This document shows, one piece after another, positions 47,602 to 61,600 of a DNA stretch of 64,000 nt. Made by a program: the position numbers and the translations under genes. Numbering within the stretch: the first letter of the stretch is position 1; each line of letters opens with the position of its first letter. The notes under the pieces were generated by a model. The model ran no database searches and was not told where the DNA came from. It saw nothing but the letters and a program-made list of their open reading frames with translations. Origin of the DNA: Myrica gale (taxonomy: Eukaryota > Streptophyta > Magnoliopsida > Fagales > Myricaceae); assembly GCA_963930655.1 (NCBI GenBank), contig OZ005602.1:22643840-22707839 (forward strand). The letters run 5' to 3'.

Positions 47602-49230
47602 AGCATTATCCATCTTCAATTACACATACATTATAAGGTTTAGATATTCAATTTTTTTGCCTTCCATTTGCTAAGGTTTGGACAAAAACAATAAATGGAC
47701 TAGCACATGGTCTTTTTTTTTTTTAAATGGCCTGTCAATCATTCTTTGGGTAAGAATTTAGGACATTTGTTAAAGTATGTAGTGATGGGACATTGGAGCC
47801 CTCTATTAATTCGGGATGAACTCTTGACTTTGAGAGGATTATTTAGTCTTTCGCGAGATTCGAGAATGTGACATTAAGGTTACCAAAATATGATGATTTT
47901 AAGTATTTAGGTAGTGCAAAAATAATTACCTTTCTCAGCTTATGTTTGTGTTGTAAAAATTTTGGTACTGAATTTAGTGTTATTATTGGGTTTAGTGAAA
48001 AAGTAAAGAGAGATATAATTTTTTATATTTTTTTTATGAAAAGAGAGATTATATTGTACTATTTTATTGAAAGTTAGTAAAATATTTTGTGAAATTTTTA
48101 CCACAAACGCACCCTTAATCTGATTGAATGATCTTCCCACAAAGAATCACAAATACGTAGGTTTCTCATCATTTCTTACTTATGAGTCACTTCTCTTTCC
48201 TATACTGATAATGAGTTGTAATAAAAATTTTTTGGAAAGATTTTTGAGGGGATAGGGAGTAGAGCCATGCCCCATCCTTTTAGTGTGGTTTTTGAATTAA
48301 GATCAGGATCATTTACAATTTTTTTACCCAAATTTCATACAATTTGAAATTAAATAGATAAAATAAATAAATTTTACATTATTTAACTTTATCCAAATAA
48401 AATTTCAAACAACATGATATACTTTCTATATATATGTATTTATCTCTTTATAAATTACACGTAAAAAAATTACAAAAAAATCTTAATCTCCAAAAGTGAA
48501 CATATCCATTCATGATATTTCAAATAATTGATAGATCAAAGAGAAAATATGACTCTTGGTTCTTCCTCTTTAGCTACTCTTGAGACTCGACCTTATCTTA
48601 CTGTTCTTCGGATTATACAAGTTTCCCGATGCCTAATCCATCCAAAAAAAGGAATCAAAGAGCAAAAGTCAACACGAATAAATGACTGTTCTGCACCAAT
48701 TCTCTCTCCCACATTAGATGAAGGGATGCGTTTGCAAGGCTAATCTTCCCAAAATTTTATCTATCTCCTAATAAAATACTTCAATATAATCTCTCTCTCA
48801 TAAAAAAATATAAAAAAAATTACAAAAACTATAAAAAAATTACTCATCTCTTCACCTTTTCACTAAACTCAATACCAACACATATTCTCATACCAAAAAT
48901 ATTACAACACAAACACAACCTAAATATAGGGATCAGACACAACTCACCAACCCCACTTCTTAGCCTAGGTGGTTGTGCTCTATCACAGGCACTTCGCATA
49001 TGAAAACATTATGGTTCAGAAAAAACGTAATATCAAAGGTTCTAGGCTTGTGACACAGAGAGAGAGGTGCCCAGATATGTTTTTTGTGTCATTAATTATT
49101 AATCATTGGACTTTATTTTTTGTACATCCAGCACCTTGACCTTGATTAGGTGCCTGTAGAAGAAGCTGGATCAGGAAACAATATGAATAGAACTTTATCT
49201 CATGGTATGAGAGTTTTGTATAATGGAAGT
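47602..49230. other. AT-rich gene-free stretch
   Basis: Long AT-rich DNA with many A- and T-runs. I see no gene, RNA gene or clear transposon ends. It ends at the stop codon of the cis-prenyltransferase. Confidence 0.4.
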
Positions 49231-51190
49231 TTAAGATAAATATTTATCTGTAACTGGCAATGGACTCTTTGAAACACGGGCACCATAGCGTCTCTGTCTT
49301 TGCTGAAAGGAAGTTAAGGCCTCCACAAACTCAGCTTTCCCAAAATCAGGCCAGAGTTCTCGTACAAAGAAGAATTCAGTGTAGGCCAACTGCCACAACA
49401 AGAAGTTACTTACCCTTTGCTCCCCACTGGTTCGTATCAGTAGATCAGGGTAAGGAAACTCCGTACAGTTGGTTTCCAATTCTTGTTCGATTAGGCTTTC
49501 GCTGATGTCTTCCAGTTGAACAAGACCGTCTTTGACTTTGTGAGCAATACTTCTGCATGCTTGCACGATGTCGTATTTTCCACTGTAGCTAACTGCTACA
49601 ATTAGTTGGAGTCTACTGTTGCCTTCTGTGGCCTCCTCTGCATCACTTATCAATTTTTGTAGATTTTTTGGAAGCTTTGAAGAATCGCCGATCACACTTA
49701 TTTGAATACCTTCCCTGTAAGAGAGCAAAAGCAGGACAAAAAAAATTGCTTCCTTTATAAACCATTTTGCTAATGAAAAACAAGCCAGATATTGAATCAA
49801 AAGCCAACCAGCACATGAAAGTGAAGTATTTTTTTTCAAGTAAAAAGGAGGGGGGGACAATCAGATTAGCAACCCTCTCTGGGTGTGACTATAGGAGCAC
49901 TCCCGCTGCAGAATGTTCGGTTTGAGCCGTAACTACTGCCCACTGGGTGAGCCCATCACCACAACACCAGCAAAGCCACCAGCCAGTCTCAACCCATCTA
50001 CTAGACCCAAAATCAGATTTTACTTTCACAATCAATTTCAATTTATGTCCTGACTCAAACTCTTAATCTTGAAACTAGTAAATTAGTACGTAGTATCAAC
50101 TAGTTATAACCTGCTAGCATGAAAGTGAGAACTAGGATGTAATTGCTTCTGTAATATTTAATCTACCACAGCTCTCCATCTTTGAATTATATGAAGTTGG
50201 CTTCTTGACGCACTAAAATAGAAGGACCAAATAAGATTAATAATGATTCCTTTTTCCCTACTTTTAAGCTCCACGGAAATCATCAAAACTGTAGCTACTT
50301 CTTGGGAATTAGCTCAAAATTCCCCTTCCTCCCCCCAAAAAAAGGTACTATATGCAAGTAAAATCCAAATACAATGAACAAGAAAAAATAACAAAACATG
50401 GAACTTTCCTCCAGGTGAAAGAATGCATGCGTTCATGACAACTACCTAAGAAAATTCTGTAGTTGTGACTTTATCTCTCTTTCAAATAAGGTCAACAAGA
50501 AATCAACCTCCACCTGCACTATGATCAAATCAACCATTAAAAGAATTCCACGACGTGTAGATTCAAGCAAATCCAAGACATACAAAACCACTACCAAGCT
50601 TACCATCCGGAAGTACTTGTTAGAGAATATAATTTAAAAAATAAAATTTTAAATTTTCACTTTCAAAAATAGTAAAAGGCCTTGCTAAAATCAATAATAC
50701 TACTGGCAACATTGTGAAGCAAACGGACCTTGGGCCGAATCCAATTGTCATAAGAAAAGGCGAAAACGGTGAGAACTCTGATCCCCCATTTGCAACAGAG
50801 CTCAACGAGCTCCCTCAGCGACCGTGCACCAGCATCGTGGCCTGCCGAGGGCGGTAGCCCCCTCTGCCGGGCCCATCTTCCATTGCCATCCATGATCACC
50901 GCCACGTGCTTCGGCATCAGCTCTTCGCGGAGCTCCTCCGGAAACGGCTCTCCGTCCGGCGAGTCCGTGGCTAGGGCGTTTCCGTCTCTGCTGTTCTCCT
51001 CCTGGGCATGCTCTCGGACGGCTGTTTTTACTGAGGTGGTGGTTCTGACCGGTTCCTGTAGCTTCTGAGAACGAAAAGGAGATAAGGGGTGTGGTTGGAC
51101 TTGGGGTCCGGTCGCGCGAGAGCGTGAGGGTTTGGGCCTATCAGGAGTGAGAGTGTTCTTGGCTGGAGTTACAAGCCCTAAGGATAACAT
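49231..51190 (-). CDS. cis-Prenyltransferase (polyprenyl / dehydrodolichyl diphosphate synthase)
   Basis: Three exons on the minus strand, 50729-51190, 50446-50513 and 49231-49714, give 337 residues. The first 85 or so residues are rich in Ser, Thr, Pro and basic residues, like a plastid transit peptide. The conserved blocks follow: [20 protein letters not shown] with the catalytic aspartate, [24 protein letters not shown] in the small middle exon, ISVIGD, and [20 protein letters not shown] with [15 protein letters not shown]. The enzyme adds isopentenyl units in cis to an allylic diphosphate to make polyprenols. Chain length cannot be read from the sequence. In Arabidopsis a cluster of such genes (At5g58770 and neighbours) sits beside DDB2, as this gene does here. 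A retroposon starts about 43 bp upstream of the start codon. Confidence 0.93.
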
Positions 51191-51232
51191 TATCCTTGTT
51201 TAGGAGCTCCGGATTTCTACTTCACCTTGCTG

Positions 51233-52247
51233 CTGCCGCTTCTTTTTTCTTCTTTTTTTTAACTCATGATGATGATATATTAAAAAAACACACGAATAAA
51301 AATTACAATTTAGAAACAAAGAACATAACCCAAAAGGGTCGTTACAAATGATAGTGGAGGGGCCAACATTAAAGTGGCTTTAAAGAGAACATAAGGTCCT
51401 CAGGGATGGCGGACTCGAAGTCCGAAGCGAGAGGACCTGAGAGTCCAAGGAAACACGGATAAACCGTGAAAGAACTGTCGCTGAAGGACTGACAACATAG
51501 TTGCCGAGCCGGCTCCAGTAGAGTGATAAACTTGCAATCCCAAATGCAATTGCAAACAACAAAAATAATTAAACCTAAACATGCCTTAAACACTGAGGCA
51601 AGCCCAAACGGGCGAAAGCGTAACAGAAAACTAGCCCTAAACATAGGGGCTTACCCAAACAGGCTCATGTGGAACATAAATATCCCCATGAACAGGGGAG
51701 AACTCGGGCAGAATTGGACCGGCTGCTGCGGCGGCAGCGCGTGCAGGGCGGAGGAGGGCATCCAGACCGTAAAATGTAGGGCAGGAGCCACAGAGGCCCA
51801 TCCGGTGGAGAAGATCTGGAGGCGGCCGACGGAGTAGCCGTCACGCGCGTCAGATCCACGCGCCGCGCGTGGATCAACTACCGCCACCAAATGGCTGCCG
51901 GAGAAGATGGGTTTCGAAGAGCGCGGCGTGCTGAATCCAACCAGCTGGCGCGTGCTCGTCGAAAGGAGGAGGAAACCGCCGTAGGCGTCGTGGAAGGAAC
52001 CTGCAAAGCAAAACCACAAAACAACCAACCAACCCAACAAGCCGATCGGCCAATCACACCAGAGAGGAGGAGAGAGGGAAGAAAGAAGAGGGAGGAGGGG
52101 AAAATGAAAAAGGAGGAGGGGGATGAGGAAGCCGGAGCTCCCCCCTCCTCCCTAAGGGGCGGGTCTACTGGGGGAAACAGAGAGTGTAGGTTTTTGAGAG
52201 AGAGATAGCGTTTTAGATGTAGGCCCTCTCCTATACTGCCGCTTCTT
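51233..52247 (-). mobile_element. Non-coding GC-rich retroposon, copy 3
   Basis: A 991-bp insert (51245-52235) is flanked by a 12-bp duplication, ctgccgcttctt, at 51233-51244 and 52236-52247. A T-rich run inside the left end shows a minus-strand element with poly(A) at the left. Read on the minus strand it starts with a CT-rich leader. It then has a GC-rich part with ccgg and gcgcg words (about 51700-52190), a T-rich tail, and an AT-rich end with tgatgatgat-like repeats on the plus strand. No coding frame of interest. It lies in the 5' flank of the cis-prenyltransferase, in the same sense as that gene. Confidence 0.8.
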
Positions 52248-52990
52248 CTTATTCTGCCACTCGTTCTCTATTTTGCCGCCACACTGACTTGGAAGTTGCA
52301 ACGTTCAACTGACTGTTAATTATATAGCAAACGGCGATAGGCCAATTGGCCAAATTGGCCAAATGGAACAAAGATCCGTGGTTTCCATGGATACGGCGTC
52401 GTTTCCTTATATGCTAGTCGCTAGAGAAGTTTTAGTCCGTAGTAGTTGACCGCGCTAGCGGAGAAAAAAAAAAAAAAAGGACCGCGCTCGGTCTTACTGT
52501 AAATATATATCTTTTATTTTATAAATCTTTATTTTCAGTCTCTAAATTATATATAAATATTGGTTTTTAACCTCCAAGTGTGAGTGCGCGCCTATCAAAA
52601 GTCTCCGGCTGTCACTTGAGGGTTTTTTTTTTAAGCTACAAAAGTTGTCGTTTTTTTAGGGCTGAATTCAACTCACGCAGATCTAGGCTGCATGATAATC
52701 ATAATTCTAACTAATTAATATCATTCATTAATCACAATTGATAGGAAAAATGGAAAAAAATGGGTGGCTTTCAAATAGATACTACTAACAGTCGAACCTG
52801 CTAGAAACATGTCATTTAAGCATTTATAAAACACCAGCGTAATTTGATAGACCACTATCCCAACTTCTTTATGTTAAGTAAAATGAGAGATGTTTTGGGT
52901 TATTGAAGACTTAATCATAGTGTGTTATTGACTGTTTAGCTAATATTTTGCTGGTTATTGTTTCTTTATTTTAGAAAGTTGTGTCTTTTG
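52248..52990. other. AT-rich gene-free stretch
   Basis: Distal 5' flank of the cis-prenyltransferase. No gene or clear element ends. Confidence 0.35.
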
Positions 52991-53175
52991 ACTTGTTTGT
53001 TTAGCCAAATTTTTAGGGTCTCAAAAATTCAGGCAAGCCAAACACAATTCCTAAATTTTTAACTTTTACACATACACACTCAACTTTTCACAAAACCCAA
53101 TAAATCTCAATAAAGTAAAGATTCTCAAAATTTTGAAAATATTCTTCAAAATTTTGACAAACAAAAAACATCTTT
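52991..53175. mobile_element. Short MITE, second copy of the family at 30.3 kb
   Basis: In reverse orientation this stretch follows the 30278-30464 MITE: tttattgagattta, tgtgaaaagttgagtgtgta and gtaaaagttaaaaattta appear in the same order, and the ends carry gtttgttta and tttgttt. It is more diverged, and limits are approximate. Confidence 0.65.
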
Positions 53176-55182
53176 ATTTTAAGAAGTTGTGGTTCTAAAT
53201 TTAGGAAAAGTTGTTAGTAATTGTTTATTTAAATTCTTTTTGAAGCGTTCATAAAAAATATATTTTTATTCTAATAATTTAAGATTTATTTTCGAAGAAA
53301 ATTCTATTGACTGTACATTAGCTCCGACCGAGACATATCATATAGTCATAGGTGATGTTCGTTTTGAGAAAAAATGTAGGATTTTAGAGAAGTTGTGAAT
53401 TTTTATATTGAATAGTGTTTTATTGGTGTTTGTGTAAAGTGGAGAGAGAAATGATTTGATGTAATTGTTTAATAAAAAAATATTGGAGTTATGTGAAAAA
53501 GTATAGAGAGAGAAAATTTATGTTGAATAAAAAATTAAAAAGTTATTAAAGATTGTGTAAAATGTATTGGTTTTTGTGTTTAAATTCTGAATATGTTCGA
53601 TGGTAGAATTGTGAATATACTTAAAATCTTGAAAAAATGGTAAAAACTAACATACCCCTATGTCGGAATGGTCTGGGCGCGTCCTGGGCCTTCTTTGGGA
53701 TAGGATGACTGGTTGATTTACACGATTGGCCCACCGCTTCACTTCCTTCCACAAATGTGACGTGCAAATGGTATGTATGTGCATTTGGCCCGAATCGACG
53801 CCGGTGCCTCAGATATCCAAGTGTCAGCTTTTTTATGGTGAGGCTTTTAACACATCATTTTTTGAGGTATTGCATTTTTTCCACATAGAATTAATATAAG
53901 AAATTCCCTTTCACTGAAAGGAACTTTGGAGAAGTACGTTTGAGATTGGCAAAAATTTTTCCCAAGTTTTTAAAAACTTCTCACTCATTTTTTCATCCAT
54001 TTCAATACATTTTCATCAATTCCAATAATTTTTTCATCAATTTCAATACCTTTTCACCAATCTCAACAATTTTTAAATAACTTTTCACCAATGTCAAAAG
54101 AAACTACACTACTTCCAAAAAAATACAAAATAAAAACTATTTTAAAAAATGAACCAAACATACCTTAAATTTTTTGGCTTTTGAAAAGGAAATTTCCTGA
54201 CGCAATCTCTCACAGTAGCCCATCTCCATAAAATGGCAGATAGAGAAAAAGAGGGAGAGATGGGGGACAATAACAGGTGTGTTTGGAATCAAATGGATTA
54301 CGTATCAGAATGGAATAGGATCGAACTAGTTTTTTTTTTTTCTAAGCTAGGATCGAACTAGTTGCAACTTGATGCCAACCATATTTTAGCAAAAGAGGAT
54401 TTTTTTGTTGGCTGACATGTCAAAAGTTTTATGAGTGTCCAACGTGAATTATCATCCGTGACGTGTATTATTTTTTCATCGGTGAATGCGGGTCACATAT
54501 TGGTTACCTCAATATTTACTGTTAGTCTATTTTTTTTATTAAATAAAAGAGTGGAAGGTGCTACTAAGGTAGCCAATTCTCATGGACGTGACCATAGAAA
54601 CTTCCACTCACTACAGTTTGGATTGAGTCATAGTTATCTGTCCCGGAAAGGGAGGATCGTCGCCACAACCCCACTAGAATGTAAGTGATAATAGAAACGG
54701 GATGATTCGATCCAAAATTCTCCCACCTCACACCCTCTATTAGGCGCTTTATTTCAGATCTCATACCATTTGAGCTCCCGTGTTAGTGGTTACTGTTAGT
54801 CCATCAATTGAATTAAAAAAAACGAGGTACTCATGGATCAATTTGTCCAAGTTTGATACTCCACAGACTAATTGGTCACGAGTCAATGTGACATGCGCTG
54901 CAATTATGTCTTTATTAAACAATATTCAAATCAAACTGGGAAATCCTTAAAAACTTCAAATTAAAAAAAAATCGTCATTAAATAATAAAACAACTAATTT
55001 ATTAACTTTACAAAAGAATTTATAGTTTTTGTTTGCACTTCCATAAAATGTTTTTATACTTTGTCTGCGATGACCAGCCTATCCCTGTTGTGCAGAAGAC
55101 GAATATTGATTTGTAGGGGTGAAAAATAGATGTTAACATAAGAACGGCGCCGTTTGAGAACATCGCTCGTTGTGCAGAAGCC
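53176..55182. other. AT-rich gene-free stretch upstream of DDB2
   Basis: About 2 kb of mostly AT-rich DNA. It includes tandem phrases such as caatttcaatac and catcaattccaat near 53990-54060. I see no gene; short open frames near 54.4-54.7 kb have no family likeness. Confidence 0.4.
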
Positions 55183-55436
55183 GAACGGCATGTAATGAGC
55201 CACGTCGACTCCCGCCAACCCCCTAGTACCCCAATACCAGATATAGCCCGATACCGAATACATTATTCCAAGAGTATCTTAACTTGACTTTTTTACTTCC
55301 AAATATAGAAACGGCATGTAATGAGCCACGTCGTCTCCCGCCAACCCCCTAGTACCCCAATACCAGATATAGCCCGAGACCGAAGACATTATTCCAAGAG
55401 TATCTTAACTTGACTTTTTCACGTCCAAATATAGAA
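55183..55436 (+). promoter_or_regulatory. Tandem duplication in the DDB2 promoter
   Basis: Two adjacent copies of about 127 bp run from acggcatgtaatgagccacg to ccaaatatagaa. They differ at a few bases (for example cgtcgact against cgtcgtct, and the gataccgaat / gagaccgaag step). Each copy carries one ccacgtcg word with an ACGT core and one cccgcc word. The second copy ends about 200 bp before the DDB2 start codon, so the unit may duplicate control sites. Function is inference. Confidence 0.8.
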
Positions 55437-55638
55437 AGGTCAATTATCTTCTTCATAAGGCAGGGGCGTTTCAGTAACTTAACTTCAAACGCCCTTCGTG
55501 CGGAAAACTGGAAAAGGTCGGTTGCAGACGGTTGCTGTTCCTGGTCGCTCCCAATTTCAGTTCTCGGGTGGGCTCTCTGTTTCCGTTTCTGATTCTAAGG
55601 TATCAATATCGTCGTTCGCTCGTTGTTGGTTTCCGAAA

Positions 55639-58600
55639 ATGGCCCCACATACCAGAAAAATGTCATTTCCGAATGTCGTTATTGAGAGAGACTCGGACTC
55701 CGAACCCAGCTCGTCAGAAGAAGAAGAGACGGAACTAATGGAAGAAGAAGAAGAAGAAGAAGGAGAAGAACTTCCGAAGAACAAAAAGTTAGAGAGAAAG
55801 GAAGAAGCTTTGGATGCGAAGAAGAAAGGGAAAGCGCATATTACTATCAGTCTCAAGAAAGTTTGCAAAGTAAAGGCTTATAACTACCGCGGTGCCCTTG
55901 CAGGGTTTTGATATCCCGGTTCACTGCTTTGATTTCTGTTTCTCTTGTGTTTTTGGTGTTCAGGTTTGCAAAAAGCCGGGCCACGAAGCGGGGTTCAAGG
56001 GGGCTACTTATATAGACTGCCCCATGAAACCATGCTTTCTCTGCAAAATGCCGGGTACGTATTAATCCTTTTCCTTTTGATATCCTAGTTGGTGCTACTA
56101 AGATGGCAATGTCTTCTCTTGAATTCGTTTTATGAAAATAGGAATTGTTTGTACGAATTTCATGTTATGTTCTTGACTCTTGAGTATATACGCATTTCCT
56201 TACCTTCTGGTTTTAGATCTCTGTGAGACTGTGATATAATGATTTTGATGATGCGTGTCATTGTTGAGAGGAAAAGTAGTAGTTGCTCTTTTTCTGATGT
56301 TGGTATGTGTTTTGGCGTGTGGGTTTCGTGAATTGAAGGCCACACAACAATGACATGCCCGCATCGGGTGGCTACTGAGTATGGGGTTGTCCCTGCACCC
56401 CGCAGAAATACCCGTAACCCAGTGCATTATGTTTTTGAGAGCCAGCTCAGATCAGGCATTCCTCCGGTAAGCCTTCTCTTAGCTACCTGCTTGTTTTGTG
56501 AGTATCCCATGTAGTATCTGAGTCTGTTTGTATGCCAAATTTTATTTTAAGCACAATGTGATGACATTTGGTACTGATAGCTTGTGTACTGCATGATAGG
56601 AAAGGTATAGCTGTGTTAAATATTTACCTGTATTCAATTACTCCTGTGCTTTAGCTGGCTATGATTTTGAACAAGGGCGTCCAGAAAGGAGGATCATTTT
56701 CGGGTGACATACGGTTTTCCTTTTGCATTCACTAGCATGAAATTTGTGTATGGGTGGCATTTTTAATGAATGAGTTTCCTTTTTTTCTTGGGAAGGACAA
56801 CCCGTTCTGGTTGTGGGTGGGGGGAGGCGGAAGTGTTGGTGTTAATTAGCTTCAGTAGATTTTTAAATGAACCAAAAAGTGGGGTTATTTGAAGGCTTTA
56901 GTCTCTAAATAGCAAAATGGGTAAATTACTGCGACGGGCTCTGCCGAGTGCCGACCTTCTCCAAGTCTTTTTTTTATTTTCTTTTTCCTTTTTGGCTATA
57001 GAAGACAGGATTTGTCCTAAAGGCTGGAATTTCAAGCGTTTACCAAGGTTTTGATGATGCATCGAACAGTAACAAAAGGAGAACGCATCTATCTGGAATC
57101 CTTGATCCCTACAAGGACTAAGAGAAAACTAAGCTACTTGTAAAACCAAGTCGTAGCCTTATTAAGAAAAATAATTCCTTAAGTGATTAGGAAAACCCAA
57201 AAGCTATCAAAAGGGAAAAATATGGTTTGGTTTTGTGATGAAATCTTCTTGATCACAGTTATGTGCTCGAAACACTCTGTGCAACTTTATTATTTGTTTT
57301 GCTTTATCTCTTGGCATCTGAGCTGTTTGGAAATTTCCCATTTTTGTTTGAGATATGAGTAGATTTCTTATTTGAAACCAAGTTATTTTGTTCTGCATTG
57401 GGTGACGACTTTGTCCCCTTTTGGCATTCCTAGGTCTCGATGAAACTTTACTAATTGAATTGTTATCTTTTTGGGTAATTTGGGTATTCACCATATTGAA
57501 TTGGTTATATCTGTTATTGTCTGTTCAATAGATCAAACCAGAATTTGTAATCCCAGATCAGGTGAATTGTGCGGTTATCAGATATCATAGTAGACGGGTA
57601 ACGTGTTTGGAGTTCCATCCAACCAAAAATAATATCCTTATATCAGGAGATAAGGTCAGTCTCACCTGTATCATTTTTCATTGCTTCGTTTCAAGTTTTA
57701 TTTTGCTTAATTTTTTATGATACACCTGTTCCTTTTTTTTATCTTGGTTTGAGGTTAAAGAAAGGACAAGTTGGAGTCTGGGATTTTGCTAAAGTGCACG
57801 AAAGGATAGTCTATGAAAAGGTGCACTCTTGTATAGTGAATAACATGAGGTTAGATTTCTATACGTGGCCCTAGCCAATGTACTTGTGGCATGTTTGTGC
57901 GTATTCAATGTCAAAAGACTAAACAACATCTGAACACTGCAGGTTCAACCCTGCAAATGATGATTCCATGTATGCTGCATCCTCAGATGGAACCATTAGT
58001 TCCACTGACTTGGAGACTGGGATTTCATTGCCTCTGATGAACCTTAATCCTGATGGTTGGCAGGTGATATTTCCCTGCATTTTCATTCTGGTGTTCTTTA
58101 GACATGTGGCTTTTAAGGTGATCTTACAGATCTCGACTGTGTTGAGTTGTTGATAACAAAGCTCTTGGACCTGGCTTGTACCAGATTTTCCAAAAGTTTA
58201 TGCTAAAGGTTTACTTAGGGAAATGACTGATCTGTGCCACAGTTCTTAGTAATAGAGGTCCCATGATCCAAGTCTTAATTTTAAAGCAGTCTCTTTCCCC
58301 CTGCCCTCAATAACGTTTTCCTCTATGGTGTGTATGTTCTTAATTAAGTAGATATATACATATCTAATAAGTCACCCTCACTTGGTAGTGTTCATTTTAT
58401 CCGTTTTGATTCTATGGCTCTACTTAACAAAGAAACAGAAAAATAGAGCAAGAATATATGGAATTGATGTATATGCTGTGCATCTGAGAGTGTTCATTTT
58501 ATCAGATCAGTCATGTGGCTTTTAAGGTGATCTTACAGATCTCGACTGTTGATAACATAGCCCTTGGACCTGGCTCGTACCAGATTTTCCAAAATTTTAT

Positions 58601-61600
58601 GCTAAAGTTATAAATTGGGAAATGACTGATCTGTGCCACAGTTCTTAGTAATAGAGGTCCCTTGATCCAAGTCTTAATTTTAAAGCAGTCTCTTTCCCCC
58701 TGCCGTCAATAACGTTTTCCTCTATGGTGTGTATGTTCTTAATTAAGTAGATATACACATATCTAATAAGTCACCCTCACTTGGTAGTGTTCATTTTATC
58801 CGTTTTGATTCTATGGCTCTACTTAACAAAGAAAACAGAAAAAGAGAGGAGGAATATATGGAATTGATGTATATGCTGATTTCATTTTAAGGTCAAAGGA
58901 TATGATTTTTAATGCATCTGAGAGTGTTCTACCCGCTCGAATGCTGGCACATTTTTTTGTCGTTGTGTGATGGCAAAAAAGTGAAGATCATCATGGTCTG
59001 TGGAACTATTTCCACTTCAGCAAATTTCTGAGATTCTTGTGGTTTCCACTTCAGCTTTTTTTTTATTGGCAGTGAAGAGGGATAATAATCAGTAAAGAAG
59101 AGTTGAGCAGGGGTACTTACTGCCCCTATATTTTTTGTTGGGAGTTTTTAGGGTTTCCTTTGGGTGGGGAGAGGAGGGAGCTGAGTGGGAGATAAAAGAA
59201 GGGGAGATCTGTTATACTTGTACAATGTAGTGGCTCATATATTATGTGATCAGTCATTCTTTATATGTGGCTTACATGTAGGGTCCAAGCAGTTGGAGGA
59301 TGCTCTATGGCATGGATCTAAACTCAGAGAAACGTCTTGTTCTTGTTGCTGATAACTTCGGTTTCCTCTACTTGTACGCAGTTTCCTCGCTTAGCTACTT
59401 TTGTCTCAAATAAAGAGTTCTAAGGTTAGAAACACAAAAGGCACAATGGATGCAAGCAGATAATGATAAGTGTGCCCCACTAGAAAGACACTTTAATCAT
59501 AGACTCAGCACTCTTGTCTGCTTTCTGTCTTTGTTGTTGGACTTCTGCTAGAAGTTGCCCTTCTTTCATTGCCTGCTGTCTGATAGCTATCCGAAAATGT
59601 AATAGTTATATGAAATATTGTGGGATAGCATTTGGCTACTTCATCGCTTCCTGATTGATGTTTGATCCTTTTGTCATTACATTTTCCACTTACTGGGCGA
59701 CCTTTATGATCTATGATGATAAAACTGACACATAGTGGTACTGATTACACAGTACCCTTTTATTTGATAGGTATGGTAAGGGTAATCTAGTTCTTGTGTT
59801 GTTTCTCATTACGCTGGACATGGCTAGAAGTTTTACTCAATTTATGTTATTGCTTAGACAACTGCAAAGGGCTTACTTTGCATGCATTTTGAACTAATGA
59901 AAGTAAGATGCGGTGAAAAGAAAGAATTTGTAAGTAAATATAAAATGCTACAAATATAATAAATGGACTGACAAGTTCTTGCGTGGTTAGAAAGCAAAGA
60001 TAATAGTCTCTATTCTACTTTACCTGTATATTTTTCTTTCCAATATGCATACTCATAGTTAGTTTTGCTTTTCTCTTATGGCATATGTAGGGTGGATACT
60101 CGCTCCAACAACAAAACTGGGGACACAGTTTTGATCCATAAAAAAGGTAGCAAAGTTGTTGGACTCCACTGCAATCCTGCTCAACCAGACCTTCTTTTGA
60201 GTTGTGGAAATGATCATTTTGTAAGTTTTTGAATCTGCTTAGTCCTTTTTGTATTTGTATTTGTATTTGGTTTATATTGCTCTATGTATGCAAGCATTAG
60301 TGGGTTTTTTGCTCCTCTTTGAACTCATATTTTCTTTCAAAATAAGCATACAATGGCAGTAGAGTTATATTGTGAAATGTCATTCTCACTGCAACTTGTA
60401 AATATCCGATCCTATATGGATTTACTTATAACAAATTATTATGGTTGTAGTAGCCCTTATATGTAGTTTCCACACCTCAGGCTCGTATATGGGATATGCG
60501 TCGAATGGAAGCTGGATCTTCCCTCTATGACCTTGCGCACAAGCGAGTTGTTAACTCAGCATATTTTTCTCCACTGTCAGGCTGCAAAATCCTTACTACC
60601 TCGCAGGACAATCGTCTTCGAATATGGGATTCTATATTCGGTAATTTGGACACCCCAAGCCGAGAAATTGTGCATAGCCATGATTTCAATCGGCATTTGA
60701 CTCCTTTTAGAGCTGAATGGGATCCTAAGGTCGTATAATCTAGCAAATGCTTCTAATATTCTTACTACACTCTGAATCTTGTCTCTTTCTCTAGAAATAC
60801 TGACACTTTTCTGGTGCAGGACCCGTCAGAATCCCTTGCAGTAATTGGTCGTTACATTAGTGAAAATTTCAATGGAGCTGCGTTACATCCCATTGATTTC
60901 ATTGACATTAGTACGGGGCAGCTAGTGGCTGAGGTTATGGATCCTAATATCACAACTATTAGTCCCGTGAACAAGCTACATCCCCGTGATGATGTTTTGG
61001 CAACTGGAAGTTCGAGGTACGGACTCTGTGTCTTATCAACTTATAGTATTAAGTGATAAAGCTTTGCTCATCCACGTGATAATCTTTTGATAGTTAGATC
61101 TTTATAACAATGGTTTTGGGCAATGAAACATTAAGCTGTCCTCTGGCCATCTTTTGTCCTGTCTAAAAAGAAATGATTACTTGTGACAGTGATGCTGTTT
61201 GTAACATAACTAACATAGTGTCAATAACATAATAATGCCTATGGTTTTACTACATGTAACCCGTATGCAGTAGCTATTGGTGAAAGTTCTGCATGATATA
61301 CTGCTGATATTAGGTTTGTCCTGATGGATGTAGGACATTTATTATTTAGTCCCGATTTTGCAAACAACGTCTGTGGTCCGGACTGAGTTTGGGATTTAAG
61401 GATTCTGTTGTTTTGTAATGTTGATGTGGAGAAGTTGAGATTCAGGTAACAGAGGACAACACCCCCCCCCCCCCCCCCCAAAAAAAAAGTATAAGAATTT
61501 TGTTCTTGTTGTCTAATCATGCTACTCATGCAGATCACTTTTCATTTGGAGGCCTAAGGAGAAGTCTGAGCCTGTGGAACAGAAGGATGAAAGGAGGATA

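Noticed and set aside
51523-52208. Open frames of about 100-130 aa on both strands
   Set aside because: These lie within the third retroposon and show arginine-, serine- and proline-rich chance composition.
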